From: Ricinus communis
Lineage: Eukaryota > Streptophyta > Magnoliopsida > Malpighiales > Euphorbiaceae
Reading direction: 5' to 3'
Length of the DNA stretch: 64,000 bases
Assembly (NCBI RefSeq): GCF_019578655.1
Contig: NC_063262.1
Span: forward strand, 18,111,582 to 18,175,581
Notes under the pieces: model-generated
Database searches by the model: none
What the model was told of the DNA's origin: nothing
Seen by the model: only the letters and a program-made list of their open reading frames with translations
In this document: positions 34,950 to 47,469 of the stretch, piece after piece
Numbering within the stretch: position 1 is the stretch's first letter
Layout: every line of letters starts with the position of its first letter
Position numbers and translations under genes: made by a program

Positions 34950-36602
34950 TTTATTAAGTCATTTTTTGTGTATTTTACCCATAAATTCACTTATTGGCTA
35001 ATATTATCTAAAATTGGACAATTAAACTTAAGTGAGGTAGAAATATATATTTTTTACTATATTAAATATAAAAAATATCATAACATATATAAATGTGCAA
35101 AGAAGGAAGAACAAACAGATTTACTAAAATATCCTTATATATTAATATATTTAAAAGCCTTATAAAATTTTGAATTAGTTAATCTTTTATCAATTTAATT
35201 TAATAATATATAATAATATCTATTTAGTACAAGTCTATTTTTAGAAATGTAACTCTATTAAGATTTTAAATCAATAATTATTCTGATTCTGGAAAAAGAG
35301 TATTTTAGTTATAATTTTAATATTATATTAACTAATAAATTAATTTTTTAATTATATAATTATTTAAAGTTATAAAAGTAGAATATGATTTCATCTCTCC
35401 ATTGGTTAGCTTTTTAATTAGCCCATGTCCACCCAAGTGTAACATAATCACTTTGACTGCACGTTGTTGTACTGCATAATATGTAATTATAAACTTACCG
35501 AAAGAATTCCATTATTATATATTGTCTAAAATATAACGCAGAATTTCCTAAAAAATAATATATAGTATACAATGATGATTAAGAAAATAAAATACTATAT
35601 AAACACTTCTATAAATATAAATAATTTTTAGTTTTACTGAATTCAGGTCAAGGGTAAGCAAACACATTTAAAAAATCAAAATAGTTGATTCTTGGAAAGG
35701 AATAAAGATTAGGGGTCAATTTGGATCTTTAATTAATGCCTTCTTAGAAAATATTTTGAGGAAATGTTTACACACGTAAATAATGATAGATTGATAAGAT
35801 TAGTAAGCATATCCTGTAACTTTCCACTTTAGTCTATAAATACAGCTATAAAACTGCATGGTAGTCTCTAAAATTTGATTATGAAGATTAAAAGTGCGAA
35901 GGAAATGAGACCAATAAATTTAATGAAAGATCTTATTAAATTTTAAATTAATTGAATTAAGTTTTTATTAATTTAATTTAATAATATATAATATAATTCA
36001 TTTAGTATGAGTCTATTTCTAAAAATGTAATTTTAATTAATTTAAATCAATAATAATCTAAATCAGATTAATATTTTAATTATCTTTAGAAAATTAATAT
36101 TTTAATTAATATATATATAATATATTAATTTATATTTTTAATATAATTACATAATGTAATACTAGTATAATAAGCAAAGAATTAAAATAACATACTAAAA
36201 TAGCAATAATAATACATAAAAAAATAATATGCACAATTATAATGTTAAATTTAAAATTATATGTATTATTTATTTCTTAAGTGATAACAAATTAAATAAT
36301 TAATATTTATGTCCGATGTATATGTGTAAAATCAAAAAAGCTAAAAATACTACCAATTGAAGTAAAATATTAACTTATCATCATAGGTTTATGATAGCAA
36401 TAATAATTATAATAACAATAATAATAATAATAATAATTATTATTATTATTATTATAATTATAAATTAAAAAACAAAAAAACAGTAGTAGTAAAATATATT
36501 TAAATAAAGTATTAAATTATTATTTTAATATAATAAAATATATTTATTTTCTCTTAAAAGAAGTATGTTCTTAATGTATTAATATGTTTTTATCGGTATA
36601 TA
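34950..36602. other. AT-rich gene-free DNA
   Basis: Very AT-rich with a perfect-looking AAT/ATT microsatellite at about 36412-36465 that is its own inverted repeat. No ORF has recognisable protein character. Confidence 0.6.
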
Positions 36603-38487
36603 TGTAATACCTGAAATTTTATTTTTCATAATAATAATAATATTAGTAATAACTAATAACGAGTTTTTATTTAATTTTATTTAAAATAGAACTTCAATGC
36701 TAGATAAAATAAAAGCATTTATTTTCTATATTTAATTAGTTTGATTTTCAAAAAAAATTAATTAAGTGAATTATTTAGGGGATAAATTATGTTTTCATAT
36801 ATATAGGCCATACTCAAATTTTTCTCAATATTAGTATATGAATTAAATATTATATTTGAAAGTATAAAAGAAATAGTAGATAATATTTTTATAAAAGAAT
36901 TTATTTGAGAATGACAAATCTTAATTAATAAATGGTTTGGACTAAATTGAAAAGATGGTCAACCAATTGATTATTTAAGTTAATTAAGTGTTAGAATTAA
37001 TTTGGTAACTAATATGAGATAGAGGCTAAAAGTATAATTTCTTTAACATGAGGTTTAAATGAAAATTTTCATGGTTAGTATTTTTGTAATTAAATATGCC
37101 GGTAAGGGCATTTTAGTAATTTTACCATTAAAAGCATGGGTAATTAAGTAACTTTCTATTTTTAATAATTGTAATTTGACCCAAATTAAGTAGTTAGGGG
37201 CTTAATTGAAATGCTACAAAACAATTGGAGGGTTAAAGAGGGATTTTGCACGGAGAAGTTGTTAGTAATTAAAAAGAATGAGGGACTAAATGGTTATTAA
37301 GCGAAAATCGAGGGACCAAATGGCAATAAGGAAAGAAAGAAGAGAGATCTGGGAACGAAGGGAGGAAGGAAGAAGGAAGCTCCCGAAGCAGGCACAAGAT
37401 GTCGAGGTGCGCCCGGGTAGGGCAGTTGGAGTTGGGCGAGAGGCGTCGGAGAGGCGCGCGCGCAATGGGCGAAAAAAAATGGCGAAATAGTGCTCCAGCC
37501 CCATTCCCACGCTCTGCCCAGCATTTCCGCCGTTCAAATCGTCGTCTTGTGGTCTTAAAATAATAGGCCTGTGACTGGCTTTCTGAGGCGACATATGCAT
37601 GGGATTTGGAGAGTTAGTTCTAAAGTAAGCATTTTTTTTTTTCGGCGTGATGCCATCGAGCTCAGCTCGGAGATCGTAGGATATATCGGGACTTCCTTGG
37701 CTTAAGCTCCAGCACTAGTTTTAGTTTTACAACGATCGAACTCCGTTTGAAAATCGACGGTCGAGATCATCCGTGGATTTCTTCGGATGATCGGGGATCA
37801 AGATCGAGATGAATCCTCTTCCGTTGTCTCGAGTCCGTAGAGGCATCGGATCGTCAATCGGACCCTGGTGGTTGGGAGGGAATCTATTGATCAAGCTGCC
37901 AAGAATTCTCTAGCACTGCTAATTTTAGAGATTGTTGATCAAAAGTTATCTGATTAATTATTGTGTTCAACACCATAAAAATTATATGAGGACTGATTGT
38001 TGAAATAATAGTATGTTGGACCGTCTGCCAATAATTGTGATATGTGATATGTTGCGGAGTTGGAAAAAATAATGTAGTTTTGGTGGCCCGACTCCCGTTA
38101 ATTAATTGTTGAAAATTAGAAGTGTTTCTGGCAGGTCCTAGACCCATTATATTAGGGGAAAGGTTCGTATTTAGGGGAGGTTCTGTCGAATTTTTAGTAG
38201 AAATTATCCGAGTCAAAATTCTTAGACAATTAGTTTTAGGAGTCTAGGTCTAGGATTATTTGTTAAATGTTTTACTTTTATTGATTGAATTGTTCCCGGG
38301 AATAGATAATCCGTCAGTTCAACTCGATTCAACCCGAGGGGCTTAGGAGCAGGAAGGCGGAAGAGCAGCGGAGGTCGTCCGAGAGTATGAGTTAAAGTCA
38401 TATATCCGCTATAAATGTGTCATGCTAAAATTTTACATAGCAATTCCGATTAAATGATTTAAGATTTAAATTTTTATTTAATTACTA

Positions 38488-38526
<39 letters not shown>

Positions 38527-39326
38527 ACTCGGAATGAGACGGCAGTAGAACATGCCACCTGATAGGTTGCATTAGGACCGCGTGTGCACCGGTATGAATC
38601 TGAGATAGGTAGTAAAGGATAACTTGAGACTTTGCCTAGTTGAGTTCAACTTTCTAAGCCGCGTAGAGTGTGTTTGCTGGAGTAAAGGTCCCTGGTCAAG
38701 CATTGCTCTATGGGCACCGACTTTATGGGGAATTAAATGATCAGACTAGATTTAAAGACCCTGGTCGAGCTCTGCTCTCTGGGCTTGTTGGAGTGAGAGA
38801 ATCGAAAGTCTCTTAGTGTTGGGAGTTAAGGTTCTGCTGAGGTACTCGTCTTGTAGCATGTAAAATTTATTTTATAGAAGTATGGCATGACACGTGTTTT
38901 TACATGACTTAATATTTTATTTTAATTAAATAAATATTTCATTGAAGTGTCTTTTTTGGATATATGATTTTAACTCACTCTCTTGACTAGGTGTTTGTTA
39001 GTTTCTTGTAGTTCTTTTCCTCTAGCAGCCCGATATTTTATTGGTATGTTTGACATTTAAGATTCTAGATTCTCCGCAATAGAAATTTCATACTTATCAT
39101 TTTGTAATTGCATGTAAATTCCGGTTTTGCCTAATTATGCTGGCAGACCGAATTAAATATGTAGTATCTAACGGTTAAAGGTTAGTTATGGAATAGTGCT
39201 AATGAACAGAATTTGGATTATACCTTGATTGAGTTAGTGAATTGTCAGGCTTACTACCGGATTTGGTGGCTTTAAGCCTACCCATTCACTAGTGCCGGTC
39301 ACGGATCCACAGATCAGGTCGTGACA
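36603..39326 (+). repeat. Solo LTR, Tekay-like family, TSD ATATA
   Basis: 2724 bp from TGTAATACCTG to GGTCGTGACA, flanked by ATATA at 36598-36602 and 39327-39331. No internal region is attached, so it arose by LTR-LTR recombination. It contains an AT microsatellite (about 38491-38522) absent from the copy at 28993. The serine/arginine-rich ORFs inside are not conserved. Confidence 0.93.
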
Positions 39327-39785
39327 ATATAGTATACATAATTTTCAACTTAATAATCCTCTTATTATGTTATTAATAAAAAATTCAAAATAATTGACGT
39401 GATTCAAACATAAAAATCTTATAAAATTTAAATAATAATTTAAACAATTTATTTCTACAATTCAAAAATCATTGAAAAAGTAAATTACAAAACTTTTATT
39501 TAACTATACTAAACTAAAATAATGATAATAATTTAAATATATTTTAGATATCTGAATTTAAATAAAATATTAAAATCAAAAGATTTAGTTTTATAATTTT
39601 TAGAAGTAGAAAAAAGAAAAATAGTTCATATCAGAAAATACTTATTATATTTTATCTTATTAAAATAAAATAGGATTATTAGTATAAAATTATTTTCATT
39701 AAATTAATATAATTTTACAATATATAAAATTTTAAATTTTTAATAATATATTAAATTTATTTATTGCTAGCTATAAAAATTTATG

Positions 39786-39831
<46 letters not shown>

Positions 39832-40539
39832 AATAATAACGAGTCAAATAGTTAATATGTACATGCATTTAAATGAAAGTAACTTTTTTAACTTTTTAAT
39901 AATACTACTGTGCATTTCTTATTTGGTTATTTTTCCTTCTAATGCAATATTTGACTTTTTGTGTTATTTTAATTTATTTTCTAATATAATATTTTTAAAA
40001 TTAATGTTTGATTACAATATGTTTCTTTTATATAATCGAGTTCTACTCTTTACAATTAGATTTATCCAATATTCTTACAATGTTTTTCCTAGAAAGTACT
40101 TATGTTTTATTAATTTTTTTAATAAAATTAACCTAATAATACTAAATTAACAAAAATAATGAAAAAGATTTAAACAAAATTAAAAACTTAATAACAACTT
40201 TTTAAAATATAATTAAAACTAAACCTATATAATAGAATTTAAAAATAAATTAACAATAGAAATTAACAAATTAACCTAAACTAACATAAATTAATAACAT
40301 AATTACTATAATAAAAAATTACTAATTAAATGGTAATAGATTAATAGAAATAAAAAAACTAACAATAATTAACTAAAAGAATTAACCTAATCAAATTAAC
40401 AAAAACTAACCTAAATTAATAACATAATTACTACAATAAAAATTACCAATTACAAACTTATACTAAATTAACAAAAATTAAAAACGAACAAAAATTAACC
40501 TAAATTAACTAATAAATTAAATTAAACTAAAAAATGTAA
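39327..40539. other. AT-rich gene-free DNA with an internal duplication
   Basis: TA microsatellite at about 39795-39828. A block of about 55 bases around CATAATTACTA.AATAAAAA occurs near 40290-40330 and again near 40415-40455. It may be the interior of the CACTA element that ends at 41366, but no transposase is seen. Confidence 0.5.
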
Positions 40540-41366
40540 ATACCTTAAAGGGAGAGAATGAAGGAGAGGGAGGATGACTAAATGGGGATTAAAAATCATT
40601 TAAATATAATAAAAATACTTATCGAACAGCAGGCTGACGGCGAGGAAGAGTCAGTTGCGTGAGCGGTGCATTGGGGGGGGGGGGGGGGGGGTTTGGGGAG
40701 GGAGGAGAAGGGAGTGAGGAGAGGAGGAGTGGAGGAGGAGGGAGAGAGTTGAAATGAGAGAGAGGGGAAAGAGAGGCTATTATAAAGCCTAAGATTTAGG
40801 GATGGATGTAATCCGTCACTAAATTTTTGGGTTACATATAAGAAGCATATAAATGCCACCATTTCATTAAACCAACTTATCGATGGACGCGTATCCATCA
40901 CTAATTTTTAGGGTTACATATAAGAAGTCAAGAAACGCCATCCTTTTGTTAAAACAATTTAAAAACGGATGTGTAGTCGTCGCTAAATTTTAGGATTACA
41001 AAGCAATAACGTTAATTTAGCGAAGCCACTAGTCCGTCGCTATTAGGTCAGATTAGCAAGGACATTCATAATCGTCGCTATCTTTTTCCTTTAACGATGA
41101 AAGCTACCGTCCCTAACCTATAAGGAAACACGACGTGAAACCGTTCGTGCGTAAATTTTATCCGTGGAAGGATCATCAGCGCTACATTAGTGGGGTCGCA
41201 AGTCATGATCAGATCAAAATTGGCACTACAACTAGCAATGAATATTGCATCATCGGTAAATAGCAGTCGTTATATTTTCACCAACTTTAGCACCCAAAAA
41301 GCTGTAGCTATGTTGTTGTAACCCTGTCACTAATATGTGTCGCTAAACGCAGAATTTCTTGTAGTG
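40540..41366. mobile_element. CACTA (En/Spm) transposon terminus
   Basis: The right end reads AATTTCTTGTAGTG at 41353-41366, the reverse of CACTACAAGAAATT, the CACTA-superfamily terminal repeat. Subterminal words of the type CGTCGCTA / TAGCGACG / CCGTCACTA occur many times between 40815 and 41345. An 80-odd-bp tandem repeat (GGGTTACATATAAGAAG at about 40829 and 40911) lies inside. A run of 18 G is at 40673-40690. No matching left terminus or transposase was found, so this is a fragment or its other end is altered. Confidence 0.75.
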
Positions 41367-42113
41367 GAAACTTAATAAAATATTTTATTAGCAATTTATA
41401 TATATTCTATTTATAAATTAGTTTTATATAAATATCTTATGGCCAAATTTATTATACCTTATATAATAATTATATTAGTCAATTTTTATCTAAGTTATTA
41501 TAAATTTTAACATAAACTAAATAATTAATAAAGCATATATATTCAATATTTTCTATTTGATACTTATTAGTATATCAACTATAAATATAACAACTATCCT
41601 AGCATATATATAAAAGTAGACGTTGTATCAATGGAGTCGGTCGGTTCTAATTTCAGCTGATTTCAACTAAATTTTAACAAATAGAAAAATTAATTAAATG
41701 AATTATTTTTACTAGTTGGAATTAGAATCTATGATTCTGATTTCATATGAGGGGAAACTGATTTGAACAAATCTCCTGATTTTAAGCCAATTTCGGTTTA
41801 TTTTAATTAGTGCAATTCCATTTCAACTTATAAATTCTTAACTTGAATATTGAAAAATATTGCCATGATACTTTCTAAAACTAAAGATCATACTGTGTAT
41901 AAATTTCGGTTTGTCTTAGAAAATATCATGGCACTTTATATTGTTGTCGGTATATCTACTAACTTAGAAGAAGATTTCAACAGTGTATAACTGGACTATG
42001 CTAATTACTTTTAAGCAGATAGAGTGGTTTTACAAGGTTGACTGTCTCTCGTAAGTGGTTTATAAATAATTATGATGTACCAGTATATGGGATACGTTGG
42101 CTAGATTTCAAGA
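41367..42113. other. AT-rich gene-free DNA
   Basis: Nothing recognised between the CACTA end and the copia-related region. Confidence 0.5.
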
Positions 42114-42466
42114 TGTTTGTTCGAATATGTGGAGTCGCACCTGTTAGTAGAGTTCTACCTATTAGAACCACAAATAAAAACGATGCAGCTATATGTCGTT
42201 CCCTGTGATCCAGTCATTGCTATCCCCTTTGTCCAGACATATGCTTTTATTAGTTGTATTATTTTGTCTTTAGTCTTTATTTATTCTTGTCCTTTGATCC
42301 TAGGTAGATATCTTTGGTAGATGTAATGACATGTGTACCCATACCTTTCTTTCCCTTTTAGGGCTATACTTATAAATACTATATATTCATCATAATGAAG
42401 GCTTCCTCCCTCAGCTCATTAAGCTCAGATTTGTCTAGCATTAACTTTTCATTTCTTAACTTGCAT
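42114..42466 (+). repeat. putative 5' LTR of copia element
   Basis: TG start at 42114 and CA end near 42466 are proposed only from position. A TATA-like CTTATAAATACTATATA lies at about 42370-42386 before the gag region. No second LTR is in the window to confirm it. Confidence 0.35.
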
Positions 42467-42689
42467 CAAAGTCATCAAAGTCAAGAGTGGCGCAGAATGG
42501 TGGCTAGTCTTCACCTGATGAAGCTAAATCATGAAAACCCTCCTTGACAGAATGGGTCAAATGATGTGATGGTATCAAAGAAAGAGGAAGGAAATATGGG
42601 ATGTCAAAAGCTATAGAGCTCCAGAGATCTACCACGAGTCTCTCCAGCAACTCAAGACCAAATGGTATCTCAAGAGGAAATCCTCTCGG

Positions 42690-43562
42690 CTCATACTGTT
42701 CAATCAAATTGAATAAAGAAAACTACCATCTTTAGAAGAACTTACTAGTGATAAGAGGCAACAGATTTAAAGGATTCATTACTGGATCAAAGAAGTGTCC
42801 CTTGGAGTTTGGAACAGCAGAGGTTGGTGATGGTGATGTAGAACTAACTGAGAATCTAGAATATGAAGAATGGATAGTTTAGGACCAAATACTATTATGG
42901 TGGATTTATAACTCAATAGAACCTGAACTTGCAACTGAAGTTATTGAAAATGAGACATCAAAAGATATGTAGGATGCTCTCAAAGCGCTATTCGATGTGA
43001 AAACTAAATCCAGCATAGTTTATTACAAGAGGGAGTTCTAAAAACTCCAAAAAGGGGGCATGAAAATGTCTGAATATCTGAAAACAGCTAAGAAGTTAGC
43101 TAACAATATGGCTCTTGCTGGAAAGCCAATTCCTATGGATGATTTAGTTGCTCAAGTCCTCACTAGACTCGAGTCACATGATTATGAACCTGTGGTTTAT
43201 CAAGTAAATGAAAAAGAAGATGTCAGTTGGATTAAGCTCTAAGCAATCTTGTTGAGCTACGAGAAAAGGATTAAGCAGATGAATGCAGTAATAACATCAA
43301 TTAATCTAGGATTTGCAACTCTTTGTATGAAATGCCAATAAAGAGGAAACTTTAGAAGTCGGGCTCATATCTAGGTAATGCTCAAAGAAATCAAGGTCTT
43401 TCATGCAGTATGCACAGCAAGCTACTAAGGTTCCAAAGTCAAAGCAGGAGGCAAGTGGTTACTTAAGTGGGGAGGAAAAAGAGCGGAGGGTAGGAAGTAA
43501 TACCATACCTATATATCAGGTCTGTGGAAGAATAAGACACACAACTATCAAATGCTATTATA
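42690..43562 (+). pseudogene. copia gag with CCHC knuckle
   Basis: SIKLNKENYHL (Trp expected next, now a stop) opens the copia gag domain. LLWWIYNSIEPEL follows, then DALKALFDVKTKS, then the intact frame KMSEYLKTAKKLANNMALAG..LESHDYEPVVYQ at 43060-43242. The knuckle CQVCGRIRHTTIKC (CX2CX4HX4C) is at about 43519-43560. Stops at about 42712, 42881, 42970, 43039 and 43240. The initiator is not identified. Confidence 0.8.
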
Positions 43563-44981
43563 GATATGATGAGTAATACAGTGGTCCTCCTCAGACTCAT
43601 AATAGAAGCAACAACAACACCAACAACTATAATAATAATAACAATAATAACACTGCTTACCTTGCAGCTTTTGAGACTGAGTGACCCTGGGAGGTATGCT
43701 GACAGTGGTGCAAGCTACCATGTCAATGATGATGTATGTCAAATGGAAACAACAAATGAATACACAGGTAAACAATTCTTAACTGTTGATAATGAACTGA
43801 TAAATGCTTATTGCTCAAAGACATGCTTTATGTACCTGTTGTTAAAAATAATTTACTCAGCTTATAAATGCTAATGAGTTGTTGTTCAATTTTATTCTTA
43901 TAGGTGCACTGTGAAGGACAAGGCAGTAGGAGCAATCCTTCTACAAGGGAAACCTAAAGATGGACTCTATCAGCTTGAAACTGACACCACCAGACCCTTA
44001 ACCTATCTCTTTCAAACATCAAGACCTCTCACAGAACAGACTAAAGCTGTTCAGCTAGTAGAATCTAGGAACCAATGTTTAGTTTTCAAAAAAGAGGATT
44101 GCCATAGAAGGTTGGGCCATCCTTCAGATAAAGTATTAAATCAAATCTTACAATCATGTAATGAACATTGCAGTATCAATGCAAAAGTATCATTTTGTGA
44201 TGCCTGTCAATTTGGAAAGTCTCATTTGTTACCAGTCAAAAATTATGTGTCCCATGCCTTGAAAACCCTTAGACCTTATTCATATTGATATATAGGGACC
44301 TTCCCCAGTTCAATCCACCTCAAGATTCAAGTACTACATACACTTTATAGATGATCACAGTAGGTACACCTGCATCTATCCTTTATGAAACAAGTCAGAT
44401 GCCCTCAAGGTCTTTATTGAATTTAAAAATCTAGTTGAAAATCAACTTGAGAGAAAAATAAAAACTATTCAGCCTGATATGGGTGGAGAGTACCAAGCAT
44501 TCACCGACATTGTAAAAGAACAAAGGATAACTATAATATTTTTCCTTACACATCAGCACAAGATGGCAGAGCAGAAAGGAAACATAGACATATTGTTGAG
44601 ACTAGCCTTACTCTTCTAGCACAAGCCCACATGCCATTAAAGTTTTGGTGTGAAGTCTTTCAAACCTTTATGTTCTTGATCAACAAACTTCCTACACCAA
44701 CTCTTCAAGGAAAAACACCACTTTTTAAACTGTTTAATAAATAACCAGAATATAATACCCTAAAAACCTTTGGATGTGCATGCTTTCCATGCTTGAGACC
44801 ATATCAAACATAAAAGTTCCAATTTCACACATCAAAGTGTATGTTCCTTGGTTATAGTGAATCTCACAAGGGATACATCAGCACAGAATGGCAGAGCAGA
44901 AAGGAAACATAGACACATTGTTGAGACTAGCCTTACTCTTCTAGCACAAGCCCACATGACATTAAGGTTTTGGTATGAAGT
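43563..44981 (+). pseudogene. copia protease and integrase, with tandem duplication
   Basis: An Asn-rich spacer precedes DSGASYHV (about 43703-43726), the protease active site. The pre-integrase/zinc region is at 43911-44288 (CHRRLGHPS .. CDACQFGKSH, the H-H-C-C set). Then come HIDI-GPSPV and FIDDHSRYTCIYPL with catalytic Asp residues, and FGCACFPCLRPYQT. At 44876 the sequence jumps back to a second copy of the AQNGRAERKHRHIVET block, which carries the catalytic Glu region. That copy is cut after 106 bp by the Athila LTR. Confidence 0.8.
44551..44981 (+). repeat. tandem duplication in copia integrase, unit about 325 bp
   Basis: 44551-44656 (CATCAGCACAAGATGGCAGA..) recurs at 44876-44981 with a few changes. 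The integrase reads normally from copy 1 through GYSESHKGY and then restarts. The second unit is interrupted by the Athila insertion exactly at 44982. Confidence 0.85.
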
Positions 44982-46451
44982 TGATATGTATCATTTTATA
45001 CATATTTACATGCTCAATTGTTTACATTTTTGTGCATAGTTATCTTGTTTTATGCCAAAATCATCTGTGTTTTGGTTCCTTTCAAATTTCAGGTCATTAT
45101 CGAGGGACATTATCAGTAATCGAGGAAAATACGCGCAATTACGGACCAGAATCCATCAAAATTGAGCAAGGACTAGCATTCCAAGGTTGAGAACGGCCTA
45201 GACTCTGGCCATGCTGAACCATCAAATAGTTGCCCTTCAAGAGTGCCATTTTGGCACGGTTTCTGAAGCCACCATGGCCGGTGGTGGCTTAGCACTGACT
45301 AAGGCATGGCCTGGAAGAAGTCGCGAGGTGCGGAATGCGGAGGTCCAGCACGGCCTGGACTCCGCCCGTGCTGATCAGCACGGGCTTGACCACGACCGTG
45401 CTGAAAGAATTATATAGCAAAAATGATTTGCTGAATTAGGGTTCCATTTTCTGACTTGATTTCACATATATAAGCTTAAGCCATCTTCTTCTAGACTTCA
45501 ATACTCGACCTTAGAAGATCATTTCATCTATTGAAGGAAGGATTACAATTGTTTTAACATCAAATTGAAGATCAAGATAAGATTTAGGAGTATTCAAGAG
45601 GCAAATTAGGGTTTACTATTATGAATTGGGAATTTAGGGTTTTTCATCCAACTTGAAGAAGAAGGGTGTACATGCCTTCAATTTACTTTTCTGAATCTAT
45701 TCTTTACTTTATGTTGCTTATTAGTATGAGTAACTAAATTTGTCAAACCCATTGGGCTTCCTATGTTGTTGGATTGATTTTAATGTTTATGAGATTTTGA
45801 TTATCAATGCTTGTCTCTTCTTGCTTTCATTATTAATGAGAAATCACTTTATTCATGAGACGTTGTGAGTTGTGTGGTATTCAGATTGCTTCATGTAATT
45901 GAGAAATTCATTTAGTAATTAGAAATTTGAATAGCAAGAACTGGTTAATGATCACTTAGAGATAAAGGTAATTGACTAGTCGAATTAAGAATTAACAAAG
46001 CTTAATAGAGGCGGGTTAAAGCTTAATGCTAATCGAATAATCGATCGTTAGGAAGAGATTCCAACTTTAGGTTATTAGGTTTAGGAATTCGGTTATCTCG
46101 AGAGGGAGATCGAATTCAATTAAGAATTTGTCCATGGGTAATTGCAATTGGTAATCAATATAATCTCCATCTTCACTAAAATCCAACTAGCTTAGGTCCC
46201 CTAGGGTTTGCTTTTTCCTTCGATTGTTTTCCTAAATCCTTTCAGATTACTTGACACTTGGTTAATCGTTTGTTCATATTTAATCATAGCATAATAACTT
46301 CATCAATTTTGTTAAGGTAATATAACATAAGACGCTGTAGTAGGCCTAGGATCACCCTTTTCCGAGAATACGACCTTGATACTTACCATTTGTGCTAGTC
46401 TGCATCGATAGGTTCACTGCCTTAGATATTAGCTACACAAATAGCCTATCA
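44982..46451 (+). repeat. 5' LTR of Athila copy 2
   Basis: 1470 bp, TGATATGTATC..CCTATCA. The U3 contains a GC-rich inverted-word block at about 45220-45405 (AGCACGGCC.. GCCCGTGCT, AGCACGGGC.. CGACCGTGCT) and a TATA-like TATATAG at 45411-45417. The right LTR is not in the window; the boundary rests on TG/CA, the PBS and the copia break. Confidence 0.85.
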
Positions 46452-46457
46452 AGTTCT

Positions 46458-46475
46458 TGGCGCCGTTGCCAGGGA
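46458..46475 (+). other. PBS, tRNA-Asp type
   Basis: TGGCGCCGTTGCCAGGGA, one change from the Athila consensus TGGCGCCGTTGCCGGGGA. Confidence 0.9.
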
Positions 46476-46618
46476 ACTTTTTGTGTGAACTAGAGTGAAT
46501 TTGTGTTTTTGTTAATTTAGCCATATTTAGTTTTCTGTCTTTATTTTGCTTTATTTTATTCTTTTATTGTTTTAACTAATTTTGTTCTTTGGTTGCTACC
46601 TTCCATTCTTAGGTAGTT

Positions 46619-47433
46619 TTGACCAGGAGCTCTAGCTCTGATCTTGTAGAGCCTCTGTCTGATCCAGAACGATCCCTCAAACTTTAAGGAAGCGTTTGCA
46701 ATCAGAAAAGGAGGAGATTGAGGTTGAGGTACCTATTGATAGACCAGAAGGGATGGAGAATCACAACGGAAATGCCGCGGCGGACGCCAATAGATCGATG
46801 TACGAGTTTGCTAAACCATCATTGGATGGGACACAAACGAGTATACTCAGACCGACGGTGGCAACTAACAACTTTGAAATAAAGCCAAATGTGATCCAGA
46901 TGGTACAACAAAGTGTACATTTTGGAGGGCTGCCAAGCGAGGATCCCAATGCCCATATAGCCAACTTTTTGGAGATATGCGACACGTTCAAGATAAATGG
47001 AACTACCGATGATGCCATCCGGCTGAGATTATTTCCATTTTCTTTAAGGGATAGAGCAAAGAGATGGCTGCAGTCCCTTCCACCGAATACTATCACTACC
47101 TGGAAATCCTTGGCTGAAAAATTTCTTTACAAGTACTTTCCTCCAGCTAAGACTGCTAAATTAAGAAATGACATTTCTTCTTTTGTACAGATAGACGAAG
47201 AGAGCATGTACGATGCTTGGGAGAGGTACAAGGACTTGTTGAGATGCTGTCCACACCACGGTCTACCAATATGGATGCAGTTTCAGACCTTTTACGGCGG
47301 TTTGAACCTTGCTACTAGGCAAATGGTAGATGCTGCAGCAGGTGGGGCCTTGAACAACAAGATGCCGAAGCAAGCGCAAAACCTGATTGAGGAGAAGGCC
47401 ATGAACAACTACCAATAGCAATCCTCAGAGTCG
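46619..47433 (+). pseudogene. Athila gag, copy 2, N-terminal part
   Basis: The family start ATGACC is TTGACC here (46619), and a missing base near 46680 changes frame, so the longest open frame begins at MQSEKEE (46696-47418). It holds the retrotransposon gag domain: SMYEFAKPSLDGTQTSI, QSVHFGGLPSEDPNAHI, FLEICDTFKINGTTDDAIRL, then KYFPPAKTAKLRNDISSF and MYDAWERYKDLLRCCPHHGL. This is the best-preserved gag in the window. It stops at 47418 and the inverted Athila follows shortly. It would form particles and package RNA. Confidence 0.88.
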
Positions 47434-47469
47434 ACAGGGTCGGTAGGTAACAGGGAATGGTGAAAAACT

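Larger units (their letters stand above)
42114..44981 (+). mobile_element. Ty1/copia element, 5' part
   Basis: A putative LTR, gag with a zinc knuckle, a protease active site and integrase text run in copia order (integrase before RT) on the plus strand. The element is cut at 44981 by an Athila LTR. RT and the 3' LTR would lie beyond the window if they survive. Numerous stops. Confidence 0.8.

Noticed and set aside
41224..41240. CACTACAACTAGC as a second CACTA terminus
   Set aside because: Only CACTACAA matches, it is inside the subterminal repeat region, and it would give an element of about 140 bp without a matching opposite end.
43548..43775. Cys/Tyr-rich minus-strand ORF
   Set aside because: Antisense of the Asn-repeat spacer and protease site of the copia element.
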